64,000 nucleotides of DNA from Geosiphon pyriformis (taxonomy: Eukaryota > Glomeromycota > Glomeromycetes > Archaeosporales > Geosiphonaceae), in NCBI GenBank assembly GCA_016748015.1, contig JAAOMT010000094.1, positions 128,520 to 192,519 on the forward strand. Reading direction: 5' to 3'. Numbering within the stretch: position 1 is the stretch's first letter; each line of letters starts with the position of its first letter. The notes below the pieces were generated by a model. That model had not been told where the DNA came from, did no database searches, and saw only the letters and a program-made list of their open reading frames with translations. Of this stretch, positions 25,250 through 37,600 are shown piece by piece. A program made the position numbers and the translations under genes.

Positions 25250-27982
25250 ATAATTATATGACTTTTGTATTTTTTTATTTTTTTTGTAAATATTAAATTA
25301 ATTGGTTTCTAATTTTTGTAAGAAATTAAACAAAACTTGTATTTATTACAAAAAAAATACAATAGTTTATTATATTAATACTAAGCATAAAAACTATGTT
25401 ATTAATATTTGTATTTAGTTTTTTTGTTAGATTTTTGGTTAAAAAATCTTTGAAAATATTATAATAGAGTTAGCAAATTAGCTTGTTATTAATTATAATT
25501 TTTTTTGTTAATTTTAATATTGTTTAAAAATTTGTTATTTCTAATAAAAATAATATAAGTAAATTTAACAGTTTTTTTATTTTTTTATTTATTTAATAAA
25601 TTTTTTTTGAATTTGGTTTTGGTTCTAAAAAAATTGTTTAATAATAGTATTTAATTATAATAGATTTCTTATCATATTTTATAATTAATTTATATAATTT
25701 ATAATCAAGCAAAATTTGATTTTTTTGAGTTATTTATTGCTAATAATAATTGTGTATTTTTTAGTTTTTAGTTTTTAAAACTTCTATATTAGTTTTAATA
25801 CAGATGCTATTAATTTGAACAAAAACAGTTTTAGTTATATTAAAAATTTTTATTATTATTATAAATATTAATTATAAATTAGATTAAAAGTTTATCAATT
25901 TTTCTTTTAATAATTTTCAAAAAATGTTTAGTAATAATACTAATAAATAATTTATTGTCTAAGATGAAGTCAATAAAGTAACTAATTACTTGTGTTTTAC
26001 AAATTAAAAAAATAATATTGCTGTTATTAGCAAGTCTAATTTAATAAAAATACTTATTGGTTTTTAAAATTATTTTTTTTGGAATTAAAAATTTGTAAAA
26101 AATTTTTTTAAATTGTAAATAAACTATTAATTAGTCAAAAATAATATGTGCTAAAAATTTTATAAAATCTTTAACAATAAAATAAAATTTAAATTTTTGT
26201 ATAATTTTTAAGATTTTTAATTTAAAAAGATTTTTAAAAATTTTGTTTTTAGGATTTATTGTTGTTAACAACAGATATTAAAGCTTTATTAAAATTTAAA
26301 ACAAATTTAATTTTGGTTTTTTTTTTGTGAAAATAAAAGAATTTATAATTAGTTTATTTATATTATAATTATTATTAATTAGATTGAAAGCATAAAAAAA
26401 GTTTTTTTCTGGTTGGTTTGTATTCTTATTTTTTAAAAATATGCTTACTAGTTTAAAAATTAATAAATAATAACTTTAACTTAAAAATTTTTTTCAAAAA
26501 AATTTATGTTGATATAATTAAATATTTAATTAAAAGTATTATTATTATTGTTTTTAAGAACTAAAGAAAACAAAGAAAAATTGTTGTAATTTTTTAAGAA
26601 ATATTTAGTTAATTTACAGTAGTAATATACAAATAAGCCATAATTTCGTGGTTTTTGATTGTAAAATAACTGTTAAAACTAATTAAATTATAATTTAAAT
26701 TTGAGTTTTTAAAGTTTTTAAGTTTTTTTATTGCTTATGCCAAAAATTCTAATAGTTAAACAAAATTAACAGTAAGTTTATCTATTAGTTATTTATTTGG
26801 GTTTTATATTTAAACAATAAAAAAAATAACAGCTATTTAAGAAATTAAAACCAAAATAAAAAATAAAAATAAAAATTTTAAATATATTTTTTAATTGTTT
26901 TAATTTTTTGGATAAGTTTAATAATTATATTTATTATAAAATTGATTTTTAAAACCAAAAAAACCAAAAAACATATGATAAATCAGTTTTTAATTCTTTT
27001 TAAAAAAGTAAATTTTTTGTTTTTCAATTTAATTTTTTTTAGTATTTATTTATTTAAGTAGTTTTTTTATAGTTTTAGCATACTTAGTTACAACTTTTTT
27101 AAAATTTTGGGGTTTTTTTTTAATTTTATGTATTACTTAAAAATTAAAAAAAAATTTAAAACTTCTGTTCAAATTAGGTAGTAAAAAAAATATTATTTTT
27201 TTTTATGTTTTTTAAGAAACATTAATAGTATTTTTTTGTAAAAACCAAATAGCAAAAAATTTTTAAAGATAATTATTAATAATATGAAATTTATATATAT
27301 TATTATATTAATTAATTATTACTACTTTTTTAAAATTATATAACTATTTAATTAAATTTAATATATCTTTTTGAATAAAAGTAGTAAAGTATTTTTTTTA
27401 TTTTAAACCAATTTATATGTCTTAAAAATAGCCAGAATATTTGCTTAAATAAAGTTAACTATTGATTTAAATATAGTTGTTTTTGTAAATAAATCTGATT
27501 TATTTGGAAAAAAATTAAAAACAAAAATAGTTTGGTAGCTTTCTTTTTTTATTTTAAGAGAATTTTTAACTAATTAATAAGCAGCTATTTAAATATAGAT
27601 TTAATAATTTAGATATTCAAAATTAAATAATAATTGTTTTTTTTTAAAAATTATAAAGTATAAAAGTTAATTAATATTATTATTATTTTTCAAAAAATTT
27701 TTAAAATAAGCTTGATTAAAAAAATATATATAAACAATATAAGTTTTAACTAAATATTTGATTAAAAACCAGTTTTAAAAGTTTTAAAATTGTCTATTAA
27801 ATTGATTTTTAATAAGAAAGCAAATTAAACAAAAAAATAAAAGAATGAATTTAATAAAATCTAAATTATTTTTGTTGTATGCTTTAAAATATTTTTTTAA
27901 TTATTGTAATAAATATAGATAATTATTTATATAATAAAAAACAAAATGAATTTTAATAATTTTACAAAAAACACTATTTTTA
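25250..27982. other. T-rich unreadable tract
   Basis: No open frames and no recognisable protein. The plus strand is strongly T-rich with scattered G, unlike the A-rich coding strand of gypsy-1 that ends just before it. The 3' LTR of gypsy-1 would be expected here but no match to 17182-18121 could be found by eye. It may be another element in opposite orientation, decayed beyond recognition. Confidence 0.4.
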
Positions 27983-28580
27983 TGTTATAAATTAGAATAA
28001 TAAACTAATAAATAACAAAAAAAAACAGAATTATATAAAAATAAAATTAATTTAATTTTAAAAAATAAATTAAATTAATATGAATTCAATGGGTAAAATC
28101 AATTTTATAAATATCTTAGTTGCTATTTTTTCCAAAAAAATAACAAAAAAATAATTTGTATTATTAATAAAAAATAATATACTGATATAATTTTATGTTT
28201 TATATAAGTATTCTTAGTAATATTTATTTAATAATTTTCAAATTTAATAGTTATATATAAATACCAATAAGTAATTTTTTATTTATAAATGTTTAAATAT
28301 TTAAAAAATTAGAAAAAAAAAATAAATATGAAAAAAAATAAATATTTTAAAGTAATTTTTTTACTTTAATATCTTGTATTTTTTTAAAATATTTTTTTAT
28401 AATTAAAAAACTTATTATTTATATAACTATTTAAAATAGTCAATAATTAGATTAATAATTAAATTATTGATTAAATTATTAATTATTATTTAAAAATAAA
28501 ATAAATAAATATATAATATTAGTAATTAATACATATAATAATTAATAAAAACTATAGTTTTTAATTGTAATAATATTATT
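27983..28580. repeat. Dispersed LTR-like repeat, copy B
   Basis: Second copy of 13450-14135, same orientation, start TGTTATAAATT. It lies about 100 bp from the 3' end of LINE-2, as copy A does from LINE-1. The short spacer also seems alignable. This suggests a segmental duplication of repeat plus LINE end, or preferred insertion of the LINE beside this repeat. Confidence 0.6.
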
Positions 28581-28679
28581 AATAAGTTTATTTTTAATAG
28601 TCTAAATTTAAATAGTATTATAAAAAACTTAATAAATTAAATTTATTTTTATTTTTTTTATTTTAAGATTTATAAATAA

Positions 28680-30663
28680 AATCTAATTGTTATTTAATAC
28701 ATAGACTCAAATTAAGTAGTTCAAACTAAACACAGCTTACGCTTTTGTTACATGTGGTCAACCACTTAAATCAGACAAGACAATACTATATATCTATACT
28801 AACATAAGAATCATCATTCAAACCAGAAAAAAAACAGCACATTTTGTGCCTACTAAAATTAACAGCAAAGACTTTCAAAATACCAAACATATAAATCATC
28901 TTATCTGATAACATAAACACTATACTGTAAAACAAGTCCAAAACCAAACTATTATTTTTGACCAATCCAGCTTTTTTTATATCTATTTTATGCTTAAATC
29001 TAACAAACCATACTTTGGTGTAATGTAATTTCACAAAAAATCTTACATATTCAACAAAAACTAAAGCAGTCTTCTCTTTTCCATTAAAAACCAAAACAAT
29101 CTCAGTATATCAATCTCTTAACACAAAACTTTTGCAAATATTAGCATACAAACTTACATCCAAAGAACACAGAGAAAATGACTACAAAACAGCAGAAAAA
29201 TATGAACAAGAATTATCTACCAATAGCATCTATTTATCAAAAGCTTTACCTAAAATGTTCTTGCAAATACCAATATTACCAGCACAAGTAAAAACATGGT
29301 TAGACAACTTTACTTTACTATATAGTAAATACAATATCTTAAAATAATTTCTATTATATAATCTCTTTTCAATTGCTATTGACAGCTATTTATGAACTGT
29401 TTTTATCAAATATGTGTACAGATTGGCTAACTTTCTACTAGTAAACTCAGAGAACATATACAAGTTAGAATGCCAGACTTTTATAATAGTAGCCTAATCT
29501 ATTTTTCTAATCATGGCATTTAAAACCACATTGTAACTAAAGCCAGTCTTTTAATAAGCATAACAAACTAACTGGTACAGAATATGAACAAAATGCTAAG
29601 CATTACCAAACACAATCATATTCTCAATTATTAAAAACTGTTTATAAACCACAGTTGGCAAAAAAAAAGAAAAAAAAGTGACTTCACAGACCATTATATC
29701 AGCCTTAATATTATCCAGAACTTTTTAATATCTTTTAACTTTTACCTATTTAACAAAAATGTCTTTATCTTGAATTAGATTAGCAACATGCCTTCTTTCA
29801 ATTTAATACTGATTACAGAAATTAGACACAGTAAACAAAGTTTTGAATACACATGTATTAATTGCAAATTGACTGTTTAGATGCAAAACCACAACACATA
29901 AAAATGAAACACACTTCAACACCAAAGCAATAACTTATAACTTGGCCAAAGTAGAGGACAAAAGTCTATTTACTCTAATTTCAACACCTATGTCCAAAAA
30001 CCAGAAAGTAAGCAGCTGCTTTACTTGCTACTCTAATAGAACTTGTACACTTCAAGAATTTATCTATGTAAATTTTAATAAAATTAGACCAAATTTTTAA
30101 CAAATTTTCTTATATATCAGAGAATTTTTCAGATCTCAAAATGTTTAACTCCAGTGATTCATGTATATTGACAAATCTGATCTCCAAAAAAATATCTTTA
30201 TACAAAAACTCAGATGTTAGCATAAACCAACAAGACACAATACTTCTTGGATCCAATTTTTTCTATTACTAGAAAGTTTTCTAGTCTATTACATTCTTCT
30301 TCTTGTTTAGAAGTCTATTATCAAATACAATACCAAACTGTTTCAAAAAAAAACAGAGCTATAATACAAAAGCTGTTTCAGAATACCGAACATTAAAAAC
30401 TTATCAGAATTATAAAAAACATTAGGCAAATTGGTTGTCAAAAATAGCTTATTGTTCAAAAAAATTTTTACTACTCTGACCAAAAAGTTGTTTATTAAAC
30501 TAATACACAACTTGACAAAAAACTGCAGAGGATTTAAAGAAGACCATCTCAAAACTTGTAAATCCAAAAATTTATACTCAAATAAATACCTTAAATATTG
30601 GAGAAAAAAATCAATAAAATTATTTTTCCTTCAGACTGTATTTGCTTGAAACCTTTTAAACCA
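28680..30663 (-). mobile_element. LINE-2, 3' part (end of RT region, RNase H, 3' end)
   Basis: Minus strand. From 30660 down: 'GLKGFKQIQSEGK', 'LQVLRWSSLNPLQFF' and 'INNFLVRVVKIF' match LINE-3 from 52285 on. Next come a stop cluster at the RT-RNase H junction followed by 'KKLDPR', RNase H traces, the C-terminal domain (29094-28786, 'VKLHYTKVWFVRFKHKI') and a 3' UTR matching that of LINE-1. It ends at about 28680. Where LINE-3 has TAG at 52403, this copy retains TGG (Trp). It continues across the solo LTR to 31482. Confidence 0.8.
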
Positions 30664-31481
30664 TTGTTACAGGTGATTATTTGGAGTCTTAAATCAAATA
30701 ACAAACTCATAACTTGGTGCTTAATAGCTGGTTTGGTGTTAATATTTAAAGAGTTTACAATTTGAAAGTTTTGGTTGAGTTTTTTGTATAATAGACAGAG
30801 ATTTAGTGGTTGTTTTTAGTAGCCTCCCAGAATCACAATCCTGTTAAATTTTTTTCTCAGTATGGTGGCCAGTAATCCTTCTGATAAGCTATTTTCAAAT
30901 CTATGAGTGTTTTATCCTTGTTTTACGAGTCTTTTACCAGTCCCTATGATGTTTGTAACTTAGTACTTAATCCTTAATCAATTAGTAAACAACAATAAAA
31001 AAGAAAAATAAAAAAGATGAAAAACAAAAAAATAGGCCAAAACAATTCAAAATTAGTATTCTATTAATAGCCATGATCAAGAGCTATTGTTCTAGTGTAT
31101 TTAAGTATGGATTACTATTAACATAAAGTGTTAATAGTGGAAAGTGGATTGAGATAGCAAATAGTTATTTATTGATATTTTGATTTGGAAGATTGCTTAG
31201 ATAAAATCTAAACTGGAAGGTCTGTCTTTTCTACTTCTAATGCTACTGTTATATATACATAATTGAGATTCCTCAATTTCTCAATTTTTTACACCAGGAA
31301 TCCTGGAATTCTTGAAATCCTGCAATTTCTTTGAGAAGAATTTTGTAATTCCTCATATAAAAATTCTGTAATTTCTGGAATCCTGCAATTCTTCTAAAAG
31401 GAATCCTGGAATTCTGCATTTACTATGTCTATTTCTGATTGGTTAATTTATATGTTAATATACTTCTTATATTCTATAAGT
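30664..31481 (-). repeat. Solo LTR inserted in LINE-2
   Basis: On the plus strand it begins TGTTACAGGTGATTATTTGG and continues AAATAACAAACTCATAACTT, the reverse complement of the gypsy-2 LTR end. It is therefore an LTR in minus orientation without an internal region. A CCAT direct repeat flanks it (ending 30663; starting at about 31482). The LINE-2 reading frame resumes across it ('SLY' side at about 31490, 'NGLKGF' side at 30655). It is clearly less AT-rich than its host. The U3 portion contains a tract of short GGAATTC / CTGCAATTTC repeats (31262-31422). The terminus at 31481 reads imperfectly as an LTR start (CATTAC in LTR orientation). Confidence 0.75.
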
Positions 31482-32329
31482 AATGCCATACAAAAATAAA
31501 TAATATAAAGTCTAACTGAAAAAGTTATATAGTAAACCAGTCTTGGCTTTAAGACTTCTCTTAATTATTATATTTTACTTACAATAAACATTCAACAAAA
31601 CAAAACTAAACTGAATTCAATAGCTAATTATAAACTGCAAGACAGCTAAAACTAAATAAGAAAACTGTTTGTCCATAGTTACTTTCTTTAATACTATATT
31701 GGAAAAAAACCTAACATTTGTGTAAGCCTAAGCCAAGCTAAACTTAAAGAAACTCTTAATAAACAAAAAAATATCTAAGTATCTGTGCAACTCACCTCTT
31801 TTAGCAATTAAGATCAGCAAATCATTAATTAACAAAGAGACAATTTTAACACTTTAATTAATAAAAATAATACTGTTTTATCATTATTAATTGAAATATT
31901 ATTAATATTAAAAAATTTATTAACAATATTCAAAATATACTGTATAAAAGCTTGACTACTTTTGATCCAAATCATGTTATTAACAAAGACATCAGCTACA
32001 AAAAAAGAAGTTTTCTTTTCAATAGCATTAATTTTGCCAGTTTTTATTACAAACCTAATATTAATTCAATATTTACACATATATTTATGCCTTTTAACCT
32101 CACATAAAAGCAGATCATAGAAAATTTTCTAAAAGAGCAGAAAGAAAACCTCATTCTAATCCAAACTATTATGTATCTTATAACTATTTAAAAGTCCAAA
32201 ATCTGTTATTACTCTGTTTATCTGATCTTCATAAATGTTGCCAAAAAACTTAATAAACTGATTACATATTTTAATGTATTACAAACTAGATCTCAAATAA
32301 TGCCAGCTTACTAAATTATAAGCTTTATA
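31482..32329 (-). mobile_element. LINE-2, middle part (reverse transcriptase)
   Basis: Minus strand. From 32329 down: 'KAYNLVSWHYLRSSL', 'FIKFFGN', 'KIFYDLLLCEVKRHKY', then the thumb and 'KQFSYLVLAVLQFIISY'. This corresponds to LINE-3 at about 51440-52285. It also shows the frame LLLCEVKR where LINE-3 has lost one base (about 51660). Interrupted on the left by the solo LTR and on the right by gypsy-2. Confidence 0.85.
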
Positions 32330-33270
32330 TTGTTATATATACAAAGAAAGAAAGTTGGAAAAACAGATAAGAAAATAGACTAATAGAAAAATAATACTTG
32401 ACATATAAGCACAATATCAGAAAACTATAATATATTGTTAGCAAATTATAACACACTGCTCAGTAATATGAGCAATATCAGTAGATTAGAGCATATTGTT
32501 CAACAATGTAAGCAATGTTAGTAAATTAGAACATATTGCTCAAGAAAATATAAAATCTTATAGAACAAAAAATATATATATATAGCAAGAATATTAAAAA
32601 CAGAAAAAACAAAATTCACCCAAGAATTTAATTCAGAATCAATACTCACAACTCATTAATTATCTCATATCTCTCTCTTCAAAAGATAGTTTTTTACAAC
32701 TTAAAACAGAATTAAATCACATATTAATAAAATATTAATTATTATTTAAATCTATGTTATTATTACTTAATTAAAGAAATATTAAACACTTCTACTTTAT
32801 TAACACTCTATGTTGATAAAATTTAACACTTGAACATACTAGACCAATAGTTCTTGATTATAGTTATTGATGGGATACTAATTTTTTAATTTTTTTTTTA
32901 TTATTTTCTTTTATTTGTTTTGTTAATTTACTAACTAATTAAAGAAATTAAGTATTGAGTATTTTAATGTTAAAGATAGCCTGATAAAAGACCCAGAAAT
33001 AAAGGTATAAAACTCGAAAATTAAGAATAGCTTACCAAAAAAGCACAACTGCCAAAATAAATTGGCTACTATGCTGAAAAAAAAATTGATGAAATAATCA
33101 TTTTGAAAGACTACTGAAACAATTATTAAATCTCTGTTTATTATACAAAAAACTTCACCAAAACTTTTAGATCACAAAAACCTTCAGATATTATCAACAT
33201 TACCTAGTTATTAAGCACCAAGTTATGAGTTTGTTATTTGTATTAACATCCCAAATAATTATCTATAACA
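32330..33270 (+). repeat. 5' LTR of gypsy-2
   Basis: Matches 41483-42440 along its whole length. It starts TGTTATATATAC and ends CTATAACA, so the TG...CA termini are intact in this copy. ATAT precedes it and ATAC follows the 3' LTR, a 4-bp target duplication with one C-to-T change. U3 holds three to four imperfect copies of a unit of about 40 bp around 'AGCAATATCAGTAAATTAGA' (32430-32545), present also in the 3' LTR (41580-41695). Such repeats could act as promoter elements; that is inference. Confidence 0.9.
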
Positions 33271-33290
33271 TTTGGTGCTTCTTGTAAAAT
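33271..33290 (+). promoter_or_regulatory. Primer-binding site of gypsy-2
   Basis: TTTGGTGCTTCTTG lies immediately after the 5' LTR. It shares the TTTGGTG core with the gypsy-1 site. The priming tRNA was not identified. Confidence 0.6.
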
Positions 33291-33305
33291 ATAATCCAGC
33301 AGAAA

Positions 33306-35210
33306 AGTGGCAGACCAAGAAAATATAGAAGAAAATTATTTAGGATTCACAAAATTTTTATTTTAGTATTATTAAAGTTACCTTAGATTAATAAGTAACA
33401 ATTGGCCAGCAGAATTAGTTTTTAATTTCTACATTAACAAAAAAATTAAATCTTACTAGAGAGTCTAAAAAGATCTAGAAACCATTCTTAACAACTTTAA
33501 TAGTAAATTATTCCAAAGCACAACACTTTTACCAAACTATTTGTTTATATTAACAATTACAAAAATAAATAGAAAAATTGGAAATTATATTCAACAAAAA
33601 TTTCTTATTACTTTTGCAGATAAGAAAAAATTATAAACATTAGCAAAACCACCAAAAAAAATACAACTACCTACTTAAAAGAAACCAAGAATTGTTTCAC
33701 TTGTTTTTTAAGACCAAAAAACTTTTTATTATTTAAAAATTTAATTTACTATTAATTTGTTTTTTAAGACCAAAAAACTTTTTATTATTCTTTAAAACTA
33801 TTTTTAAAATATTAAGTAAAAATTCCTATTTATTCATTATATTATTATATACCAGAAAGTACTATTAACATAATATCAGCAGGTGTATTTACATCAATCA
33901 TGAAACCATTATTAGCCAAAATTTTGTTCTAAAGTAAACAGGAAAAAACTAAACTATTAAGAACTTATAATAAATATTTTGAAGGATTTAATTAACAACC
34001 AATTATATCATCAAAACTTTAATTATCATTACCACAACTGGATTTTGGAACTACTAGTTTTTGGGAAATAACCAACTCAAAAGAAGAGGAAAACAAAAAT
34101 CAAGAATTTAATTATCAAAACCTAATCTTAGAAAACCCAGAAATTTAAACTTCAATTGTTTAAGCCCAGCAAAACCTAAACTATTTAAACACTGCTCTTA
34201 TTGTTCCTTAAAACTTATCTCCAGTAATTGTGATTAATTTACTACCAGTTGTTTCAATTCCTATATAACAACAACAATCACAATCACAACCTTAACCACT
34301 GCCATAACAACCACTTTTACTACAACCACAACAACTGATTGTAGTACCAATGACATATACACCAATTGTCAAATTAGAAAAATTCAACAGCAAGGAAGAC
34401 AATATCCAAGTTTGGTTGAATAACATTATTAAAGCCATTACCATCAATAATTGGAACAACACTAGAGCTCTCCAAGCCATTCCATATTTTTTTTAAGTTA
34501 CTATTAATTTATGGTATTAAAGTTTTATCCAGAAATCCCAAAACTTCAATGAATTCAAAATTGAATTTTTAAGATACTTTAGCAATAATAACAATATTAA
34601 TTGCTTGGTAATGACATTTACCACTATCAAACAAAATAATATTGAAGCAGTCACTATTTATCTAAAATGCTTTTACAGAAATTTGTGCCAAATTCAAGTC
34701 ATCAACATTAATTATTTCACAGTGTCCCAAATTCTGAATCAGTTCATCTGTGTCTATACAGTAATTTCCAATAATACATATCTTTATCACATCTCTAAAT
34801 GCTTCAAGATGCAGTCACATATATCTAAGATTTTGAATTAGCTAAGCTGGAAGCCAACCACACCCAAGCTGTTAATCTAGTAATAAATAAATTATTTAAC
34901 ATAGATTTCAAGTTAAAACAATTCAGTAATTTCATCAACCAGAAATTAAAGAGATATTTAGCTAACAATCAGATAATTTATTAATCTCTACAACAGCATA
35001 AAAATTCAGAAAATTCTAATTATGTCTAACAACAGTCATGTCTGTTATCATTATCAAATTAACTATGACAACAGAAAATACATAACTGCCACTATTGTAA
35101 TAAACAAAAACACTTAAAAATAGATTGCTATTTATAGTCAAGTAATCAATAATCAGGAAATTAATATCAAAACTCTAATTATAGATTTCAAACTTCGAAT
35201 TACTACTTAA
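33306..35210 (+). pseudogene. gypsy-2 gag (degenerate)
   Basis: Begins near 33306 with a frame reading 'ADQENIEENYLGFTKF'. The gag core runs from about 34360: 'EKFNSKEDNIQVWLNNII', 'NWNNTRALQAIPYFF', then 'AVTIYLKCFYRNLCQI' and 'YFTVSQILNQFI' (34640-34760). A CCHC zinc knuckle is complete at 35087-35128 (CHYC-x4-H-x4-C). It differs clearly in sequence from the gypsy-1 gag, so this is a separate family. A 33-bp exact direct repeat sits inside (33701-33733 and 33757-33789). Confidence 0.75.
33701..33789. repeat. Exact 33-bp direct repeat in gypsy-2 gag
   Basis: Two identical 33-bp units start TTGTTTTTTAAGACC at 33701 and 33757, separated by 23 bases. As everything around is heavily eroded, the perfect identity implies the duplication happened late. 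Confidence 0.85.
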
Positions 35211-35519
35211 ATTAAGATCAATATCAGTCTTATTACACCCTAATAATACAACAAACAATACTTACCACCAATCTATTAGACTTCAGCACCAATAATATAT
35301 CAATTATAGTCACAGGTTATTTATTAACCTCAATCATTTCAAATACCACCACAAAACTCAGCCCAAATAACACCTGAAAATCAAAGACTGAGAATTATTT
35401 ATACTTAATAAAACTGGAGATTGGTAATAATAATACACCAACCAATTCACAGTTTCTTATATCAACTATCAGAATCATACCAGTAAAGTTTGAGCAATGA
35501 GTACACCCAAAATCTGAAT

Positions 35520-36130
35520 TTTTAAAACTACTTAAGTCTTTTGATTACTTCAGAAGATGTTCAACTCAACAAACAAAAATCCAATCAAACACAACCTATA
35601 CTTATCAGCAATATTTTATTAGCTACTATTATAGAAAACAAATTATTTACAGTCATATTCCTCTTTGAAATAGAAGAATTAGCCATGACATCTTTATTTA
35701 GTGGAGCTATTCTTAACATTAAACTGATTACTACCATGTATACAGATGCCAAAGTCAATAACCATTTTATTAAATTAATTCTTAACAGTGGATTAGTAGG
35801 TAGCATCATTACACAACAACTTATAAACCAATTAGGTTACTAAGTTAATTACACTGCCAATACCAAAATTATCACCACCAATAGAACAATAAAAATGCCC
35901 ATTAATAAAATTAATAACTTTTTATTTGAAGTCAATAAAATTATAGCACCCATTAAAGTTTTTGTTATAAAAGCTATCCAATACTAAGATTTCATTGATA
36001 ATAACTGGTTGTTTAAAACCAATATGATACTTAACTAAAATACTCAGGAATTACAATTGAGCCAAAATGATTAGAATATTCAAGTACCAGCTATTTGTGG
36101 TCATTTTAAAACTACTATCAACAAACAACC
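35520..36130 (+). pseudogene. gypsy-2 aspartic protease (degenerate)
   Basis: Open frame 35541-35843 contains 'DAKVNNHFIKLILNSGLVGS', the retropepsin active site with the catalytic Asp changed to Asn (codon at 35784). A stop is followed by 'VNYTANTKIITTN', 'MPINKINNFLFEVN' and 'PIKVFVIKAIQY' with another stop. The fold and position match those of gypsy-1. Confidence 0.8.
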
Positions 36131-36139
36131 ACTAATTAT

Positions 36140-36900
36140 GTTTGAAAAAAAAGAAAAAAAACTTATTTAGGAAGTCTACTAAATTTTGTGGGCCAAAAAA
36201 AACACAACATATTACTATTTATACCTATCTGGAAAGAAAAAAAAAAAGAAAAAAAACTTCAAGCTAATATGTATCAATTGTGACAAAAAATTGTCTACAA
36301 TGAGCACATATTGTGGCAACAATAAGGAATAGCCAATAGCAACCAAATATTATTGTTATCCATATGTCTTTGAATACTTTAAATAACCCAAATAACAAAA
36401 AAAATAGGACAATAAGTCTTGTCTAGCATGTGAAACAATTTTTTCTGACCAAGAAATATAGAATGTTATTCCTGGGTGAGGAAAAACATGTAATGAATTG
36501 TATTAATACATAATTCTAATTAATGACTAAATATGAAGAAAAAATTCAATTAATATTATCTAAAAATAAGTATTGAGATAGTTAGAAGATTATCCACATA
36601 ACAAATATGAAATCTGAAGAATAGTAAGTGCTAAAACAGAAAGTGTTTTGACCAATAAGATATTAAAAATCAAAAACAATCCACTAATACTTTTTGAATC
36701 CAAATTTGTTCTAACTTTTGACTTTGATAATGACATCATAAATAATTCTGAGCAATTTCACGAGCACTACCAAGACTTGGCACCAACTTGTAAAAAGCAA
36801 AAGCAAAGACTAGAACAATTAAAAATGAGGCTGTATAAATACTGGCTAATTTTCAGTAACTTCAAATATTGTGATAATTGTGACTTTATTTACAATCTAC
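36140..36900 (+). pseudogene. gypsy-2 Cys-rich module between protease and dUTPase
   Basis: Same order as in gypsy-1: 'CINCDKKLSTMSTYCG' (36268-36315), a degraded 'KFYC'-like pair, 'K[stop]DNKSCLACETIF' (36400-36445), and later 'YCDNCDFIYN' (36866-36895), all with CxxC spacing. An acidic/Asn-Ser-rich linker follows (36960-37080) before the dUTPase. The module has no family name that I know. Confidence 0.6.
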
Positions 36901-37139
36901 TACCACACATAATCTATTTGATCTTCAAAGAAAAAGAACTAATCAGCAAATGTACAACAGAATTGGAATCAAAATTTAATTCCAATTCAGATTCCTATAA
37001 TAATGACAACAATAGTTTTAACTCTGTTTACTATGACCATAATAATAACAATTCAAACTCTAATTACAACTTTGAGCAATATATTGCATTTTCAAATCTT
37101 GTTATAGAACAAAAACTAAAATAGTTCAGTAATAATAAT

Positions 37140-37600
37140 GAAAATATTATGCCAAAATACATGTATAATACTAATACAGAATTTGATTTTAAGTATCCAA
37201 AGAAAATTGTCATTAGATTGGAACTATATTTGTGCACCAATATAGATTTGAAAATAACACTGGAAATTTCAGCAACAACAATAGTTTAATTAGCATCTAG
37301 ATCTAGCTTAGCAAAAAAAAAATTAATATCAGAAGAAAAATAATTAATATAAGATATATAAGAAATATTATTACAATATTACAAAATAATTCAGAAAAAA
37401 AATACACAATAGAACCAAACAAAAAGATAGTACAGATAATATTCTTGCCTCTGGTCAAAATAGCTTAGTTAGTATTAGTAAAAACAAAAAAAAAATTAGG
37501 AATCACAGCCAAAAAAAAAATGGGTTTAGATCAATGGATAGAATAGACATATTGGTTAATATGGCAGAAGAAGAACCAATTAATAAAAAAAAAGTTATTT
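37140..37600 (+). pseudogene. gypsy-2 dUTPase-like domain (degenerate)
   Basis: Motif 1 reads 'NTNTEFDFKYP' (37164-37196). Motif 2 reads 'LASRSSLAKK' (37289-37318, the Arg-Ser-Ser-Leu-Ala core fully kept). Motif 3 reads 'RKIINIRYIRNI' (37333-37368). Motif 4 corresponds to 'EPNKKIVQIIF' (37411-37443). Motif 5 corresponds to 'KKNGFRSMDRID' (37515-37550). Frames change between motifs. Together with gypsy-1 this shows dUTPase in both families of this locus. Confidence 0.8.

Noticed and set aside
36648-37124. 158-codon open frame considered as an independent Asn/Ser-rich gene
   Set aside because: It is in register with the gypsy-2 pol: it contains the terminal CxxC of the Cys-rich module and the linker before the dUTPase motifs.
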